Source of the DNA: Ornithomonoglobus_A sp045537455
GTDB lineage: Bacteria > Bacillota > Clostridia > UBA1381
Direction: 5' to 3'
DNA length: 6,627 bases
NCBI GenBank assembly: GCA_045537455.1
Contig: JAZSPM010000111.1
Location: forward strand, 1-6,627
Notes under the pieces: generated by a model
What the model was told of the DNA's origin: nothing
What the model saw: only the letters and a program-made list of their open reading frames with translations
Databases searched by the model: none
In this document: positions 1-6,074 of the stretch, one piece after another
Position numbering within the stretch: the first letter of the stretch is position 1
Layout: each line of letters opens with the position of its first letter
Translations under genes and position numbers: made by a program

Positions 1-336
1 CGCAGAATAAAAAAGTTCCTCGGTCTTGAGGAACATTGCGGACTTGAAGGCCTTGCACGAGCATTAGCGTATAGAATGGTTGACAGACCTAATCCAAGCG
101 AAACTATTATTAGCGGCAATAAACTTATCTATACTATTAAAGTATGCCGTGTTCAGGAAGCAAGAATACGAAAAGGTATGCCGCTTCATCCATGCAAAAG
201 TGCAGCAGTTTATGAATACAGCGGATTTGCTGAAACTATTGACGAGCGTATCAAATGCAGATGTATCAGCTGCTATCCAGACGTTACCGATACTTCCTGC
301 TCTTGCTCGTGGGAATTCTGGATTGCTGAAGAATGA
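1..336 (+). CDS. DUF6125 family protein, 3' part
   Basis: The frame is open from the first base to a TGA at 334-336 and gives 111 C-terminal residues; the start lies to the left of the window. I recognise the conserved tail of DUF6125 proteins: an RRIKKFLGLE block, then GLEGLARAL, then CRVQEARIRKG followed by HPCKS, EYSGFAETIDERI, and a Cys-rich end (CRCISCYPD, then CSCSW). The many conserved cysteines suggest a metal- or cofactor-binding cytosolic protein, but the family's function is not known to me and I do not assign one. No signal peptide or membrane segment is visible in this part. An overlapping +2 frame (80-346) is a shadow. The gene points toward the tRNA fragment and ends about 170 bases before a strong bidirectional terminator. 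Confidence 0.8.
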   Translation, partial: RRIKKFLGLEEHCGLEGLARALAYRMVDRPNPSETIISGNKLIYTIKVCRVQEARIRKGMPLHPCKSAAVYEYSGFAETIDERIKCRCISCYPDVTDTSCSCSWEFWIAEE

Positions 337-363
337 TTTCGTCTGATATTTCTGAATAAAGAT

Positions 364-391
364 GAGGAATTTATATTTCTATAAACTCTTC
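364..391 (+). terminator. weak AT-rich hairpin after the DUF6125 gene
   Basis: A 12-base arm (gaggaatttata, 364-375) can pair with 380-391 through one G-T wobble and one mismatch around a TTTC loop, 28 bases after the stop codon. No T-run follows, so it may only protect the 3' end of the mRNA or be chance AT-rich complementarity. Confidence 0.25.
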
Positions 392-505
392 AAATTAGTT
401 AATTACAATTACATATATTTACAACTATTTTATCGTATATCCAAAAATATATCAATTAGTGTAAAATTGGTGTACTAATCTTTATTCACGTCCAAAATCA
501 AAGCA

Positions 506-552
506 AAAAACCGTTAGCAATATAGTCTGTTTTAGACTTGCCAACGGTTTTT
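506..552. terminator. bidirectional intrinsic terminator
   Basis: A long hairpin is formed by aaaaaccgttagcaa (506-520) with ttgccaacggttttt (538-552), one A-C mismatch, capped by an inner agtct/agact stem (524-528 with 534-538). It is followed by T5 on the plus strand and T6 on the minus strand, so it can end both the plus-strand DUF6125 transcript and transcripts leaving the minus-strand tRNA. Confidence 0.8.
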
Positions 553-590
553 CTGCATTGCTTAATAACGTATTATAGCCAAGAATAAAA

Positions 591-617
591 TAGGACTATA
601 TTAGCAATATAGTCCTA
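591..617 (-). terminator. perfect hairpin downstream of the tRNA-fMet fragment
   Basis: A perfect 12-bp stem (taggactatatt with aatatagtccta) closes a 3-base loop. On the minus strand it is followed at once by TTTTATTC. It begins 7 bases past the tRNA CCA end, the usual place for a tRNA terminator, so it is probably the original terminator of the tRNA-fMet gene. Confidence 0.65.
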
Positions 618-623
618 AAAATT

Positions 624-668
<45 letters not shown>

Positions 669-834
669 AGATTTACTTAATAATTTTACGTATATCTAAT
701 CGCATCTGATTGAATGAGTTTATGGCTACACTACGCCATTTCTCGTCTTCGAGCATTCACCAGCTTACGTGCTGTGAGGATGTTATTAGGGGTCAGAATT
801 GGGGTCAAAAAACGCTCTAACAATCTATTATATA
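669..834. other. non-coding stretch inside the putative element end
   Basis: No reading frame of useful length is visible. It contains ggggtca twice (near 790-808). On the minus strand these are read as FFDPNSDP and a TAA stop, with another stop upstream in the same frame after only a few codons. Similar Asp-Pro rich tails end some phage/ICE tyrosine integrases of Firmicutes (from memory), so this may be the last bases of a deleted integrase next to its attachment site. Two short inverted repeats, ctcg-tctt-cgag and cagc-ttacgt-gctg, are also present; their role is unknown. Confidence 0.35.
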
Positions 835-1005
835 TCAGCAAAATACTGCCAATAAAGCACCGTCTTTTCCTCTTATAAGAACATATGGTGATTCACCGGT
901 GTGTTCAAGACTGGTTCCATCCTCAAGTTTTCCTGAGCGTAGAACGGCTGTAACAACCCACACATCATACTCATTATAGTAAAAGCACCTATAAGGAGGA
1001 GTATT
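835..1005 (-). pseudogene. severed C-terminal domain of the truncated lipoprotein
   Basis: Directly behind the TGA at 1006-1008, and in the same frame, 56 further codons run to a TGA at 835-837. The translation aligns gap-free with the end of the intact paralog (residues 168-223): NTPP against DNPP, YYNEYDVWVVTAVLRSGK against YYDEHDIWQVIAVLRTGK, and ESPYVLIRGKDG against TSPYVLIRGSDG. No ribosome site or start codon serves this piece separately, so it is most likely no longer translated. Counting through the stop, the original gene would have had about 222 codons, against 223 in the intact copy. Confidence 0.75.
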
Positions 1006-1503
1006 TCATTCAAGTCTGAGCATTTGACCATTTTTTTCGCAATAGTCTGATTCAAGCTCATCGATAAACTTCTGACCAATAGACTCGATAAAAACAGTTT
1101 TAGCTCTGGATTTGGCAATATCTTCAGAATTCACTTCCACAGGATCCTGTTCTGCAAACTCCTTTGCCCTTTCAATCATATATTCAGCATCTTCCTCAGA
1201 GTACTCAAGAACATCGTAATATCTCATGCAGATTTCTTTAACGATGTTCTTAATATCTTCATCTTCTGCAGCGGATGTGATTTCTGTCACAGTTGTAGTA
1301 ATAGCGGCAGATGTAGTTATTTCAGCTGCTGATGTTGTAATGGCAGAAGTGGACACATGCTCTGTCTGTAACTCGTCAGTAGCAACTATTTCTGTAGTTG
1401 TCTCATTAACTATTACAGAACACTTTTCAGCCACGTCTCCGCAGGATACTGTTGTTGTACACATAAATAAAGCTGATATTGTAGTAATTATTCTTTTTTT
1501 CAT
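1006..1503 (-). CDS. putative lipoprotein, truncated copy of a tandem pair
   Basis: The product is 165 residues. A basic-hydrophobic signal (MKKRIITTISALFMCTTTVSCG) leads to a probable lipidated Cys21; the -3 position is Thr rather than Leu, so the lipobox is imperfect. A low-complexity Thr/Ser/Ala stretch with ITTSAA repeats (about 52-80) follows, likely a flexible linker that holds the rest away from the membrane. Then comes a charged helical region (about 81-125) and the start of the conserved domain (SEDIAKSRAKTVFIESIGQKFIDE). The frame ends at a TGA where the paralog has Arg167; the missing 56 residues are still encoded downstream. RBS GAGGTG lies 4 bases before the ATG. It starts 12 bases after the paralog's stop and is probably co-transcribed with it. 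Function is unknown; truncation removes the best-conserved part, so the protein may be inactive. Confidence 0.7.
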   Translation of the reverse strand: MKKRIITTISALFMCTTTVSCGDVAEKCSVIVNETTTEIVATDELQTEHVSTSAITTSAAEITTSAAITTTVTEITSAAEDEDIKNIVKEICMRYYDVLEYSEEDAEYMIERAKEFAEQDPVEVNSEDIAKSRAKTVFIESIGQKFIDELESDYCEKNGQMLRLE

Positions 1504-1558
1504 CTTACACCTCAGTTAGTGATAAATTCCGACCACTTTTCCGTCGCTGCCTCTTATG
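1501..1558 (-). repeat. 58-bp direct repeat, copy A (gene junction)
   Basis: This segment covers the last codons of the intact lipoprotein gene, the ribosome site and the ATG of the next copy. It matches 2185-2242 at 55 of 58 positions, with an offset of 684 bases, which is one tandem gene unit. Confidence 0.85.
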
Positions 1559-2187
1559 AGTACATAAGGTGAAGTTCCTGTAGTTACAACTGTATTGCCA
1601 TCTTCAGTTTTCCCTGTACGAAGTACCGCAATCACTTGCCAAATGTCATGTTCATCGTAGTATTTTGCAATAAACGGAGGATTATCTCTGATGAACTTTA
1701 CATTCTTTCCGTTATGCAGAAAATAATCCGATTCATGTTCATCAATATATTCCTGACCTTTGATTTCAATAAGTACATCCTTTCCCTTTTTGAGTGCATC
1801 TTCTTCCGAAGTGATTATTCCTAATAATTTTTCCGCTAACAAGTCTGTGCTATCTATAAGATGATCTATATTCTCCTGTATATATGGTTCGGAGGCTTCA
1901 TCATAATCACCCATACTGCTTTTATAATATTCTTCAACTATTTTTCTGTCATCACAGTTTTCATTGATTACATTCGGTATTGTCGTTGTTATATTATTCT
2001 TTACAGAAAAAGTTGTTGTGCTTGCCGTTATTTCAGTTACAGTTGATGCTTCTGTTGTACTATTTACTCCAATATTTTCCAAATCAACACTAACTACAGA
2101 ATAACTATTGTCATGGATTCTTCCGCATGATACTGCTGTTGCACACATAAATAAAGTTAATATTGTAGTAATTAATCTATTTTTCAT
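1516..2187 (-). CDS. putative lipoprotein with NTF2-like (immunity-type) C-terminal domain
   Basis: The product is 223 residues and is the intact member of the tandem family. The signal region MKNRLITTILTLFMCATAVSCG gives a probable lipidated Cys21 with an Ala-Val-Ser-Cys lipobox (weak at -3). Residues 43-72 form a Thr/Ser-rich linker (STTEASTVTEITASTTT), 78-125 a charged helical region, and 126-223 the conserved domain. Its shape, a helix with EEDALKKGKDVLIEIKG, then a Pro-Pro block, DIWQVIAVLRTG and a closing SPYVLIRGSDGKVVGIY, resembles NTF2-fold immunity domains, where a 'DxWxV ... PYv.i...dGkV' ending is usual. This is recognition from memory and needs a profile search. It would act at the outer face of the cytoplasmic membrane. 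RBS GAGGTG sits 4 bases before the ATG, with a promoter about 70 bases upstream. An alternative is a general extracytoplasmic sensor or adaptor lipoprotein. Confidence 0.75.
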   Translation of the reverse strand: MKNRLITTILTLFMCATAVSCGRIHDNSYSVVSVDLENIGVNSTTEASTVTEITASTTTFSVKNNITTTIPNVINENCDDRKIVEEYYKSSMGDYDEASEPYIQENIDHLIDSTDLLAEKLLGIITSEEDALKKGKDVLIEIKGQEYIDEHESDYFLHNGKNVKFIRDNPPFIAKYYDEHDIWQVIAVLRTGKTEDGNTVVTTGTSPYVLIRGSDGKVVGIYH

Positions 2188-2242
2188 CTTTCACCTCAGT
2201 TAGCGATAAATTCCGACCACTTTTCCGTCGCTACCTCTTATG
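2185..2242 (-). repeat. 58-bp direct repeat, copy B (gene junction)
   Basis: This is the partner of 1501-1558 with three mismatches. It carries the end of a lost third paralog, the ribosome site and the ATG of the intact copy. Homology stops abruptly at 2242, which marks a deletion or recombination junction. Confidence 0.85.
2200..2241 (-). pseudogene. C-terminal stump of a third lipoprotein paralog
   Basis: Fourteen codons in frame, IRGSDGKVVGIYR and TAA, are almost identical to the end of the intact paralog (IRGSDGKVVGIYH and TAA). Nothing upstream of 2242 resembles the rest of the gene, and a promoter lies there instead. It now serves as the untranslated leader of the downstream lipoprotein gene. 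Confidence 0.75.
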
Positions 2243-2256
2243 TCAACTTTGATTTT

Positions 2257-2285
2257 ATTATACCATAATTTATATAAAAATGCAA
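2257..2285 (-). promoter_or_regulatory. extended -10 promoter for the lipoprotein pair
   Basis: On the minus strand a perfect TATAAT (2257-2262) is preceded by TGG, an extended -10, and 17 bases farther up by TTGCAT (2280-2285) as a partial -35. Transcription would start near 2247-2250, just before the paralog stump, and read through both lipoprotein genes. The -35 sits in the T-rich tail of the operon terminator upstream. A TTGACA near 2243-2248 has no suitable -10 partner. Confidence 0.6.
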
Positions 2286-2293
2286 TAAAATTA

Positions 2294-2324
2294 AGACCAC
2301 AGAATCAAAAGAATTCTATGGTCT
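2294..2324 (-). terminator. terminator of the ABC transporter operon
   Basis: The arms agaccacagaat and attctatggtct pair with one mismatch around a short A-rich loop. On the minus strand the hairpin is followed by TTAATTTTATT. It lies about 130 bases after the last gene of the operon and just before the next promoter, so it separates the two transcription units. Confidence 0.6.
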
Positions 2325-2454
2325 ATAAATCACTTTATCTGCTTTAAGAGAATAAGAGCTTTAATTTTTCGAACTAAAGATTCCAATTATCTGTTCAAAA
2401 ATCATTTTTAAGAGGCGATACTGCCTGCACGCTTTATCTTTGTTTCTGAAAGTC
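2325..2454. other. spacer behind the ABC operon
   Basis: About 130 bases lie between the ATPase stop and the terminator hairpin. On the minus strand only a 14-codon frame (MIFEQIIGIF...) starting near 2405 can be read. It has no convincing ribosome site, so I do not call it a gene. Confidence 0.4.
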
Positions 2455-3159
2455 TTACAGCAAATTTTTTGATATATTCACATAATTACACGCCTTAATT
2501 ATGCCGTCAGAAATCTCAATAATGCTGTCGCATTGATTAGCAATATCAAGGTCATGAGTAACAATAATAACTGTATGTCCTTTTTCATTTAGCTTATGGA
2601 ACAAATCCATAATTTCAGCAGATGTTTGTGTATCCAATGCACCTGTAGGCTCATCGGCAAGTATAAGACTTGGATTATTCACAATAGCCCTTGCAATTGC
2701 AACTCGCTGTTTTTGTCCGCCTGAAAGCTTGTTGACGGATTTTTCTGATAAATTGTCTAAACCAACAGCTTTCAGAGCTGTTATCGCTTTTTCACGCAGT
2801 TTTTTCTTATTGAATTTACCTTTAGAAAAATAAAGAGGCAGCATAACATTTTCAACTACTGAATACGACTCGATTAAGGCAAAATCCTGTAATACTATAC
2901 CCACATTTTTATTTCTGAAAAAGGAACTTTGTCTGCTATTCATTCTGCTGATTTCTTTATCCATAAATTTATATGAACCTTTTTCAAACGTATCAATACA
3001 TCCGATAATATGAAGTAATGTAGATTTTCCGGAACCCGATTTTCCGATTACCGCCGTCATTGATCCCTTTTCAATTTCGAGCGTAATATTATGCAGAGCC
3101 TCAAAGGCATCATTTTTCTTGTAATTATAGGTTTTATATAATCCTTTTATTTTAACCAT
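2455..3159 (-). CDS. MacB/LolD-type ABC transporter ATP-binding protein
   Basis: The product is 234 residues, the usual length for a stand-alone nucleotide-binding subunit. Walker A is GKSGSGKST (39-47), the Q-loop is at Gln91 (GIVLQDFALI), the signature is LSGGQKQR (145-152), Walker B is LILADE with Glu170 followed by PTGALD, and the H-loop is His202 (VTHD). All catalytic residues are present. The LADEPTGALD and LSGGQ style places it in the MacB/LolD/YknY group, which pairs with FtsX-fold permeases; bacteriocin-export ATPases also belong here. It would hydrolyse ATP at the inner membrane face to drive the two permeases encoded just upstream. The ATG overlaps the permease stop (TAATG), indicating translational coupling, with AGGGGG as ribosome site 8 bases before it. 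It is the last gene of the operon. The substrate is not deducible from the sequence. Confidence 0.93.
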   Translation of the reverse strand: MVKIKGLYKTYNYKKNDAFEALHNITLEIEKGSMTAVIGKSGSGKSTLLHIIGCIDTFEKGSYKFMDKEISRMNSRQSSFFRNKNVGIVLQDFALIESYSVVENVMLPLYFSKGKFNKKKLREKAITALKAVGLDNLSEKSVNKLSGGQKQRVAIARAIVNNPSLILADEPTGALDTQTSAEIMDLFHKLNEKGHTVIIVTHDLDIANQCDSIIEISDGIIKACNYVNISKNLL

Positions 3160-4334
3160 TAATAATTCCCCCTTATAATATCTACAGGAGTTTTTCTTCT
3201 CACTACTGCTGAAAGAATTATCAAATTCAGCAGAATTATGATAAATATGATAATTGCTGTTATTACAATATTATTCATACCAAATGAAAGTCCTAAATAT
3301 GCCGACAAATTCATTAATTTGAAAATCCCGAAAACAATTGAGGTAATTGAAACTGAACTTATCATTATTAAGGCATTATAGGCAAAAAGAATCTTTATAC
3401 AGTCATTCCAGTTCATTCCGCACAAAAACATTGTTCCGTAATTTTTCATTTGCTGCAAGGTATTTATAGCTGTACTGCTCATAAAACCAATCATTATAAC
3501 AACGAATGTGCAAACTGCAATCGGGATAAATTTCTTTAGAATATCATTAATTGAGTTTTCTGTGCGTTCCTTGATTTTGCTTAAACGTATTCCGCATTGA
3601 TAATTGTTTTTCAGCAATTCTTCATTATATGTGGTATTTTCAGCTGTAGGGTTCACATCATATGCAATAAATGATTTGTTAGTATTATCAGTTTCAATTC
3701 CTGTTTCCGAAAATTCGCTGAAACTCATAAACAATTCAAGACATTCTTCTTCGGGAGAATAGTATTTCAGGCTGTATTTCCTATAAAAATTCTCAATCCC
3801 CTGTGATGTACTCCATTGAAGAAAACAGGGAATATAACAAGGGTCTGTAAGTATTCCGCTAATTTTCATACTATTGGCAAGAGGTAATTTTATTTCATCT
3901 CCCGATGATATACCAAAATTATTTGGTGCAGCGATACACACAATATCTTTCGGGGAATCAATTTGCCATTTTCCTGAATTTACAGGCAGTTTCATATTAT
4001 TCAGTATTTCATCGGGGCATATTGTAATATTAACAGGTACATTCCTGCCATTTAATGTAATTAACGATGAATAACTGTACATTTTTATAAAATCAAGTTT
4101 GCCTTTCATTTGAGATGAAAGCGGTTCTCCGGTATTTTCATCATAATCAGATACTATATACCACCCTGTATTGCCGAGAATATCACTATATGGTTTATAA
4201 AGCATATTCCTGTTATTGTAACTGCCGATTATCAGATTAACACCTACAAATACAACAATCATTTCAAGAATCATAAGCAGATTGATTTTAATATTGTCAC
4301 AAAGTGAAATCAAAGCAAATCTGAAATATTTCAT
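3159..4334 (-). CDS. FtsX/MacB-like ABC transporter permease (second)
   Basis: The product is 391 residues. The topology is that of MacB-type permeases: one N-terminal membrane segment (about 17-38), a large extracytoplasmic domain (about 39-265), then three membrane segments (about 268-290, 314-340, 354-378) and a short basic end (RRKTPVDIIRG). The stretch between segments 2 and 3 (LQQMKNYGTMFLCGMNWNDCIKIL) resembles the cytoplasmic coupling loop of FtsX proteins ('R..E.g.lr.lGms...I'). Sequence similarity to the family looks low, so the call rests on topology, this loop and the partner ATPase. It likely forms a heterodimer with the permease encoded upstream (2-base gap) and uses the MacB-type ATPase encoded downstream (1-base overlap). 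The extracytoplasmic domain would meet the substrate. The ribosome site GGGGG lies inside the last codons of the upstream gene. Confidence 0.8.
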   Translation of the reverse strand: MKYFRFALISLCDNIKINLLMILEMIVVFVGVNLIIGSYNNRNMLYKPYSDILGNTGWYIVSDYDENTGEPLSSQMKGKLDFIKMYSYSSLITLNGRNVPVNITICPDEILNNMKLPVNSGKWQIDSPKDIVCIAAPNNFGISSGDEIKLPLANSMKISGILTDPCYIPCFLQWSTSQGIENFYRKYSLKYYSPEEECLELFMSFSEFSETGIETDNTNKSFIAYDVNPTAENTTYNEELLKNNYQCGIRLSKIKERTENSINDILKKFIPIAVCTFVVIMIGFMSSTAINTLQQMKNYGTMFLCGMNWNDCIKILFAYNALIMISSVSITSIVFGIFKLMNLSAYLGLSFGMNNIVITAIIIFIIILLNLIILSAVVRRKTPVDIIRGNY

Positions 4335-4336
4335 AT

Positions 4337-5428
4337 TTATCCCCCTTTCCGCATTTCATTGGCGGATTTTTTCATCAGAGAAGAAAACATAACACTCAGC
4401 AAAATAATAATTGTAACTATGTAAGCTACTCCAAGAAGAAGATACAATTTGTAATTATAAAGATTTTCAGCAGCAGGATAAACGGCTGTCAGATATGGGC
4501 TGATTAATTCCATTGCAAAAACAGCAATTATCAGACATAATAGTGAAATTATAACAGATTCGGCTGTCATAAGGCTTACTGCCCTTTTATAAGAACAACC
4601 GCATATAATATATGAGGATATCATTTTTTTACGTTTTATGAAAAGATAACAATAGCAGTAACTGAGGTTAATTGCAACTATAAGTATAATAAAAAAAGAT
4701 GATATTATCATTGTTCGGTTAAACTGTACTGTCATTAAGTCGGGAATTTCAGGTGTTTGTATATTGGCTTCAGGGAAAAGTGTACTCATTAGTTCGTTTA
4801 TTTCGTTTACAAGCTCTTTCGTCGGAACAGACATAAGTTCAACACGGAAGCTTGTAGCTATAAAATTCTGAGGTGTATTTTTCAACGGAATTGTTATATC
4901 ACCGACATAATTTCCTTTTTCAACAATTGTATATTCAGTATCGCCAAGTGTAATAATATCATCTTTATTTTTATTACTGAAATAACCTTCGTCACCAATA
5001 GCGGCAATTGCTTCGCCGTTCAGAAGCTGCTTTTCTGTAAAAACAAAGTCATCATTTGCTTTTTTTACTGCTGTATACCTTATGGGTACATCTTCTGAAA
5101 CTACCCCGCCAATTCGACAATAACCTATCTGTTCCTGAGGAATTAATGAAAGAATCCTTTCAGTCTTTTTCTGAAAATCAACTATTTTATCACATTTGCT
5201 GTAATCAGTTTTTCCCGCATTGTCAAAAGTAATACCAACAGAATATGCTTCAAAATACATAGTACGTATATCAATTTCTTTCTGTTCATTCCGTGTGTTA
5301 GCTATAGCAGCTATTGCAAAAAATATTGCAAGACACGCAGCAATTTGTGATATTATGAGGATAAATAAAAATAATCTTTGTTCTTTTATAAGCTTTTTTA
5401 TATTCAAAATAATAAGGCTGAATTTCAT
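4337..5428 (-). CDS. FtsX/MacB-like ABC transporter permease (first)
   Basis: The product is 363 residues. A basic, amphipathic start (MKFSLIILNIKKLIKEQR) leads into a first membrane segment (about 19-43), an extracytoplasmic domain of about 190 residues (44-237), and three C-terminal membrane segments (about 238-263, 289-311, 327-350). The loop IKRKKMISSYIICGCSYKRAV after segment 2 is FtsX-like: a basic patch, then a small-residue 'GCS' before the next helix. Its topology matches the next gene but the sequences differ clearly, as expected for a heterodimeric permease pair. RBS GAGGTGA lies 8 bases before the ATG, and the gene starts 16 bases after the preceding stop. The bacteriocin-associated integral membrane proteins of Firmicutes have a related layout (from memory), which fits an export or immunity role, but the substrate is unknown. 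Confidence 0.75.
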   Translation of the reverse strand: MKFSLIILNIKKLIKEQRLFLFILIISQIAACLAIFFAIAAIANTRNEQKEIDIRTMYFEAYSVGITFDNAGKTDYSKCDKIVDFQKKTERILSLIPQEQIGYCRIGGVVSEDVPIRYTAVKKANDDFVFTEKQLLNGEAIAAIGDEGYFSNKNKDDIITLGDTEYTIVEKGNYVGDITIPLKNTPQNFIATSFRVELMSVPTKELVNEINELMSTLFPEANIQTPEIPDLMTVQFNRTMIISSFFIILIVAINLSYCYCYLFIKRKKMISSYIICGCSYKRAVSLMTAESVIISLLCLIIAVFAMELISPYLTAVYPAAENLYNYKLYLLLGVAYIVTIIILLSVMFSSLMKKSANEMRKGG

Positions 5429-5444
5429 AATTCTTCACCTCTAA

Positions 5445-6074
5445 TCAGCTGTACTTTTCAATCAACACACTTTTTACACTCTCCAGAATTTCAAGTGCAT
5501 TTTCATCAGAAGTAAAAAACTCATTATTTCCTGTATTTCTGAATTTATTATCCGTCAAAACGGCATTATCACGATTAGAATAGGAGAAAATGGCAGACAT
5601 AAGACAGGGAACTGTTTTGTATACAGGTTTATCCTCAATTTTCTTATCAAGAAACACAAGATATTCTTCGCTCTCGTTCATAAGATTAACAAATCCCATA
5701 TTGGCACAGTCAGTATCATTTAAATCCCAGAAAATGTGTGATGAATCTCTCAGGATTTCAATTTCTTCCCCGATTTGCAAATCGTCACCCTTATATATCT
5801 CCAGAATTTCCACAGGTTCAGTATAGCATAAAAAGGAGAATTTCACTTTGTCGGTAGGTGTAACTTTAAGAATATAACTGCTGCCATTTTCAAGGCTGTT
5901 TTCCGCATATTCTTTTATATTTAAAGCAGTATTCTCGCTTAATAAGCCAATTTCAAAATTGTCGAAAGGTTTATCCTCCTGACTTATATCTGTGAAAGAC
6001 TGACGGCATATAAGACCTGCTCCAATAGGAATTGCAATCATAAGAGATGTAACAAACACAAATGGCTTATTCAT
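5445..6074 (-). CDS. exported or membrane-anchored protein of unknown family
   Basis: The product is 209 residues when started at the ATG at 6074-6072. This start has GGAGG 8 bases ahead, overlaps the end of the ATPase gene by 8 bases, and puts a hydrophobic segment (about 4-23, FVFVTSLMIAIPIGAGLIC) at the N-terminus. An open extension to 6191 only shadows the ATPase gene. The rest (24-209) is hydrophilic and predicted outside the membrane, with no lipobox and no further membrane segment. A beta-rich centre carries VEILEIYKGDDLQIGEEIEI and then FVNLMNESEEYLVFLDKK. I do not recognise the family. Its place between a BcrA-type ATPase and two FtsX-like permeases suggests an accessory protein, for example an extracytoplasmic partner, a substrate-handling subunit or an immunity protein, but this is inference from context only. 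Confidence 0.75.
   Translation of the reverse strand: MNKPFVFVTSLMIAIPIGAGLICRQSFTDISQEDKPFDNFEIGLLSENTALNIKEYAENSLENGSSYILKVTPTDKVKFSFLCYTEPVEILEIYKGDDLQIGEEIEILRDSSHIFWDLNDTDCANMGFVNLMNESEEYLVFLDKKIEDKPVYKTVPCLMSAIFSYSNRDNAVLTDNKFRNTGNNEFFTSDENALEILESVKSVLIEKYS

Noticed and set aside
80..346. Plus-strand 88-codon frame
   Set aside because: It is a shadow of the DUF6125 gene, whose conserved motifs all lie in frame 1.
1006..1008. TGA read as an amino acid (recoding or selenocysteine)
   Set aside because: The paralog has Arg at the site, other genes here use TGA as a stop, and no structured element follows; a nonsense mutation is simpler.
873..1118. Minus-strand 81-codon frame
   Set aside because: It is a shifted frame over the lipoprotein; the paralog alignment shows that the other frame, interrupted by one TGA, is the ancestral coding frame.
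1226..1519. Plus-strand 97-codon frame rich in Val, Ala and Ser
   Set aside because: It is the antisense of the low-complexity Thr/Ala linker of the truncated lipoprotein and has no ribosome site.
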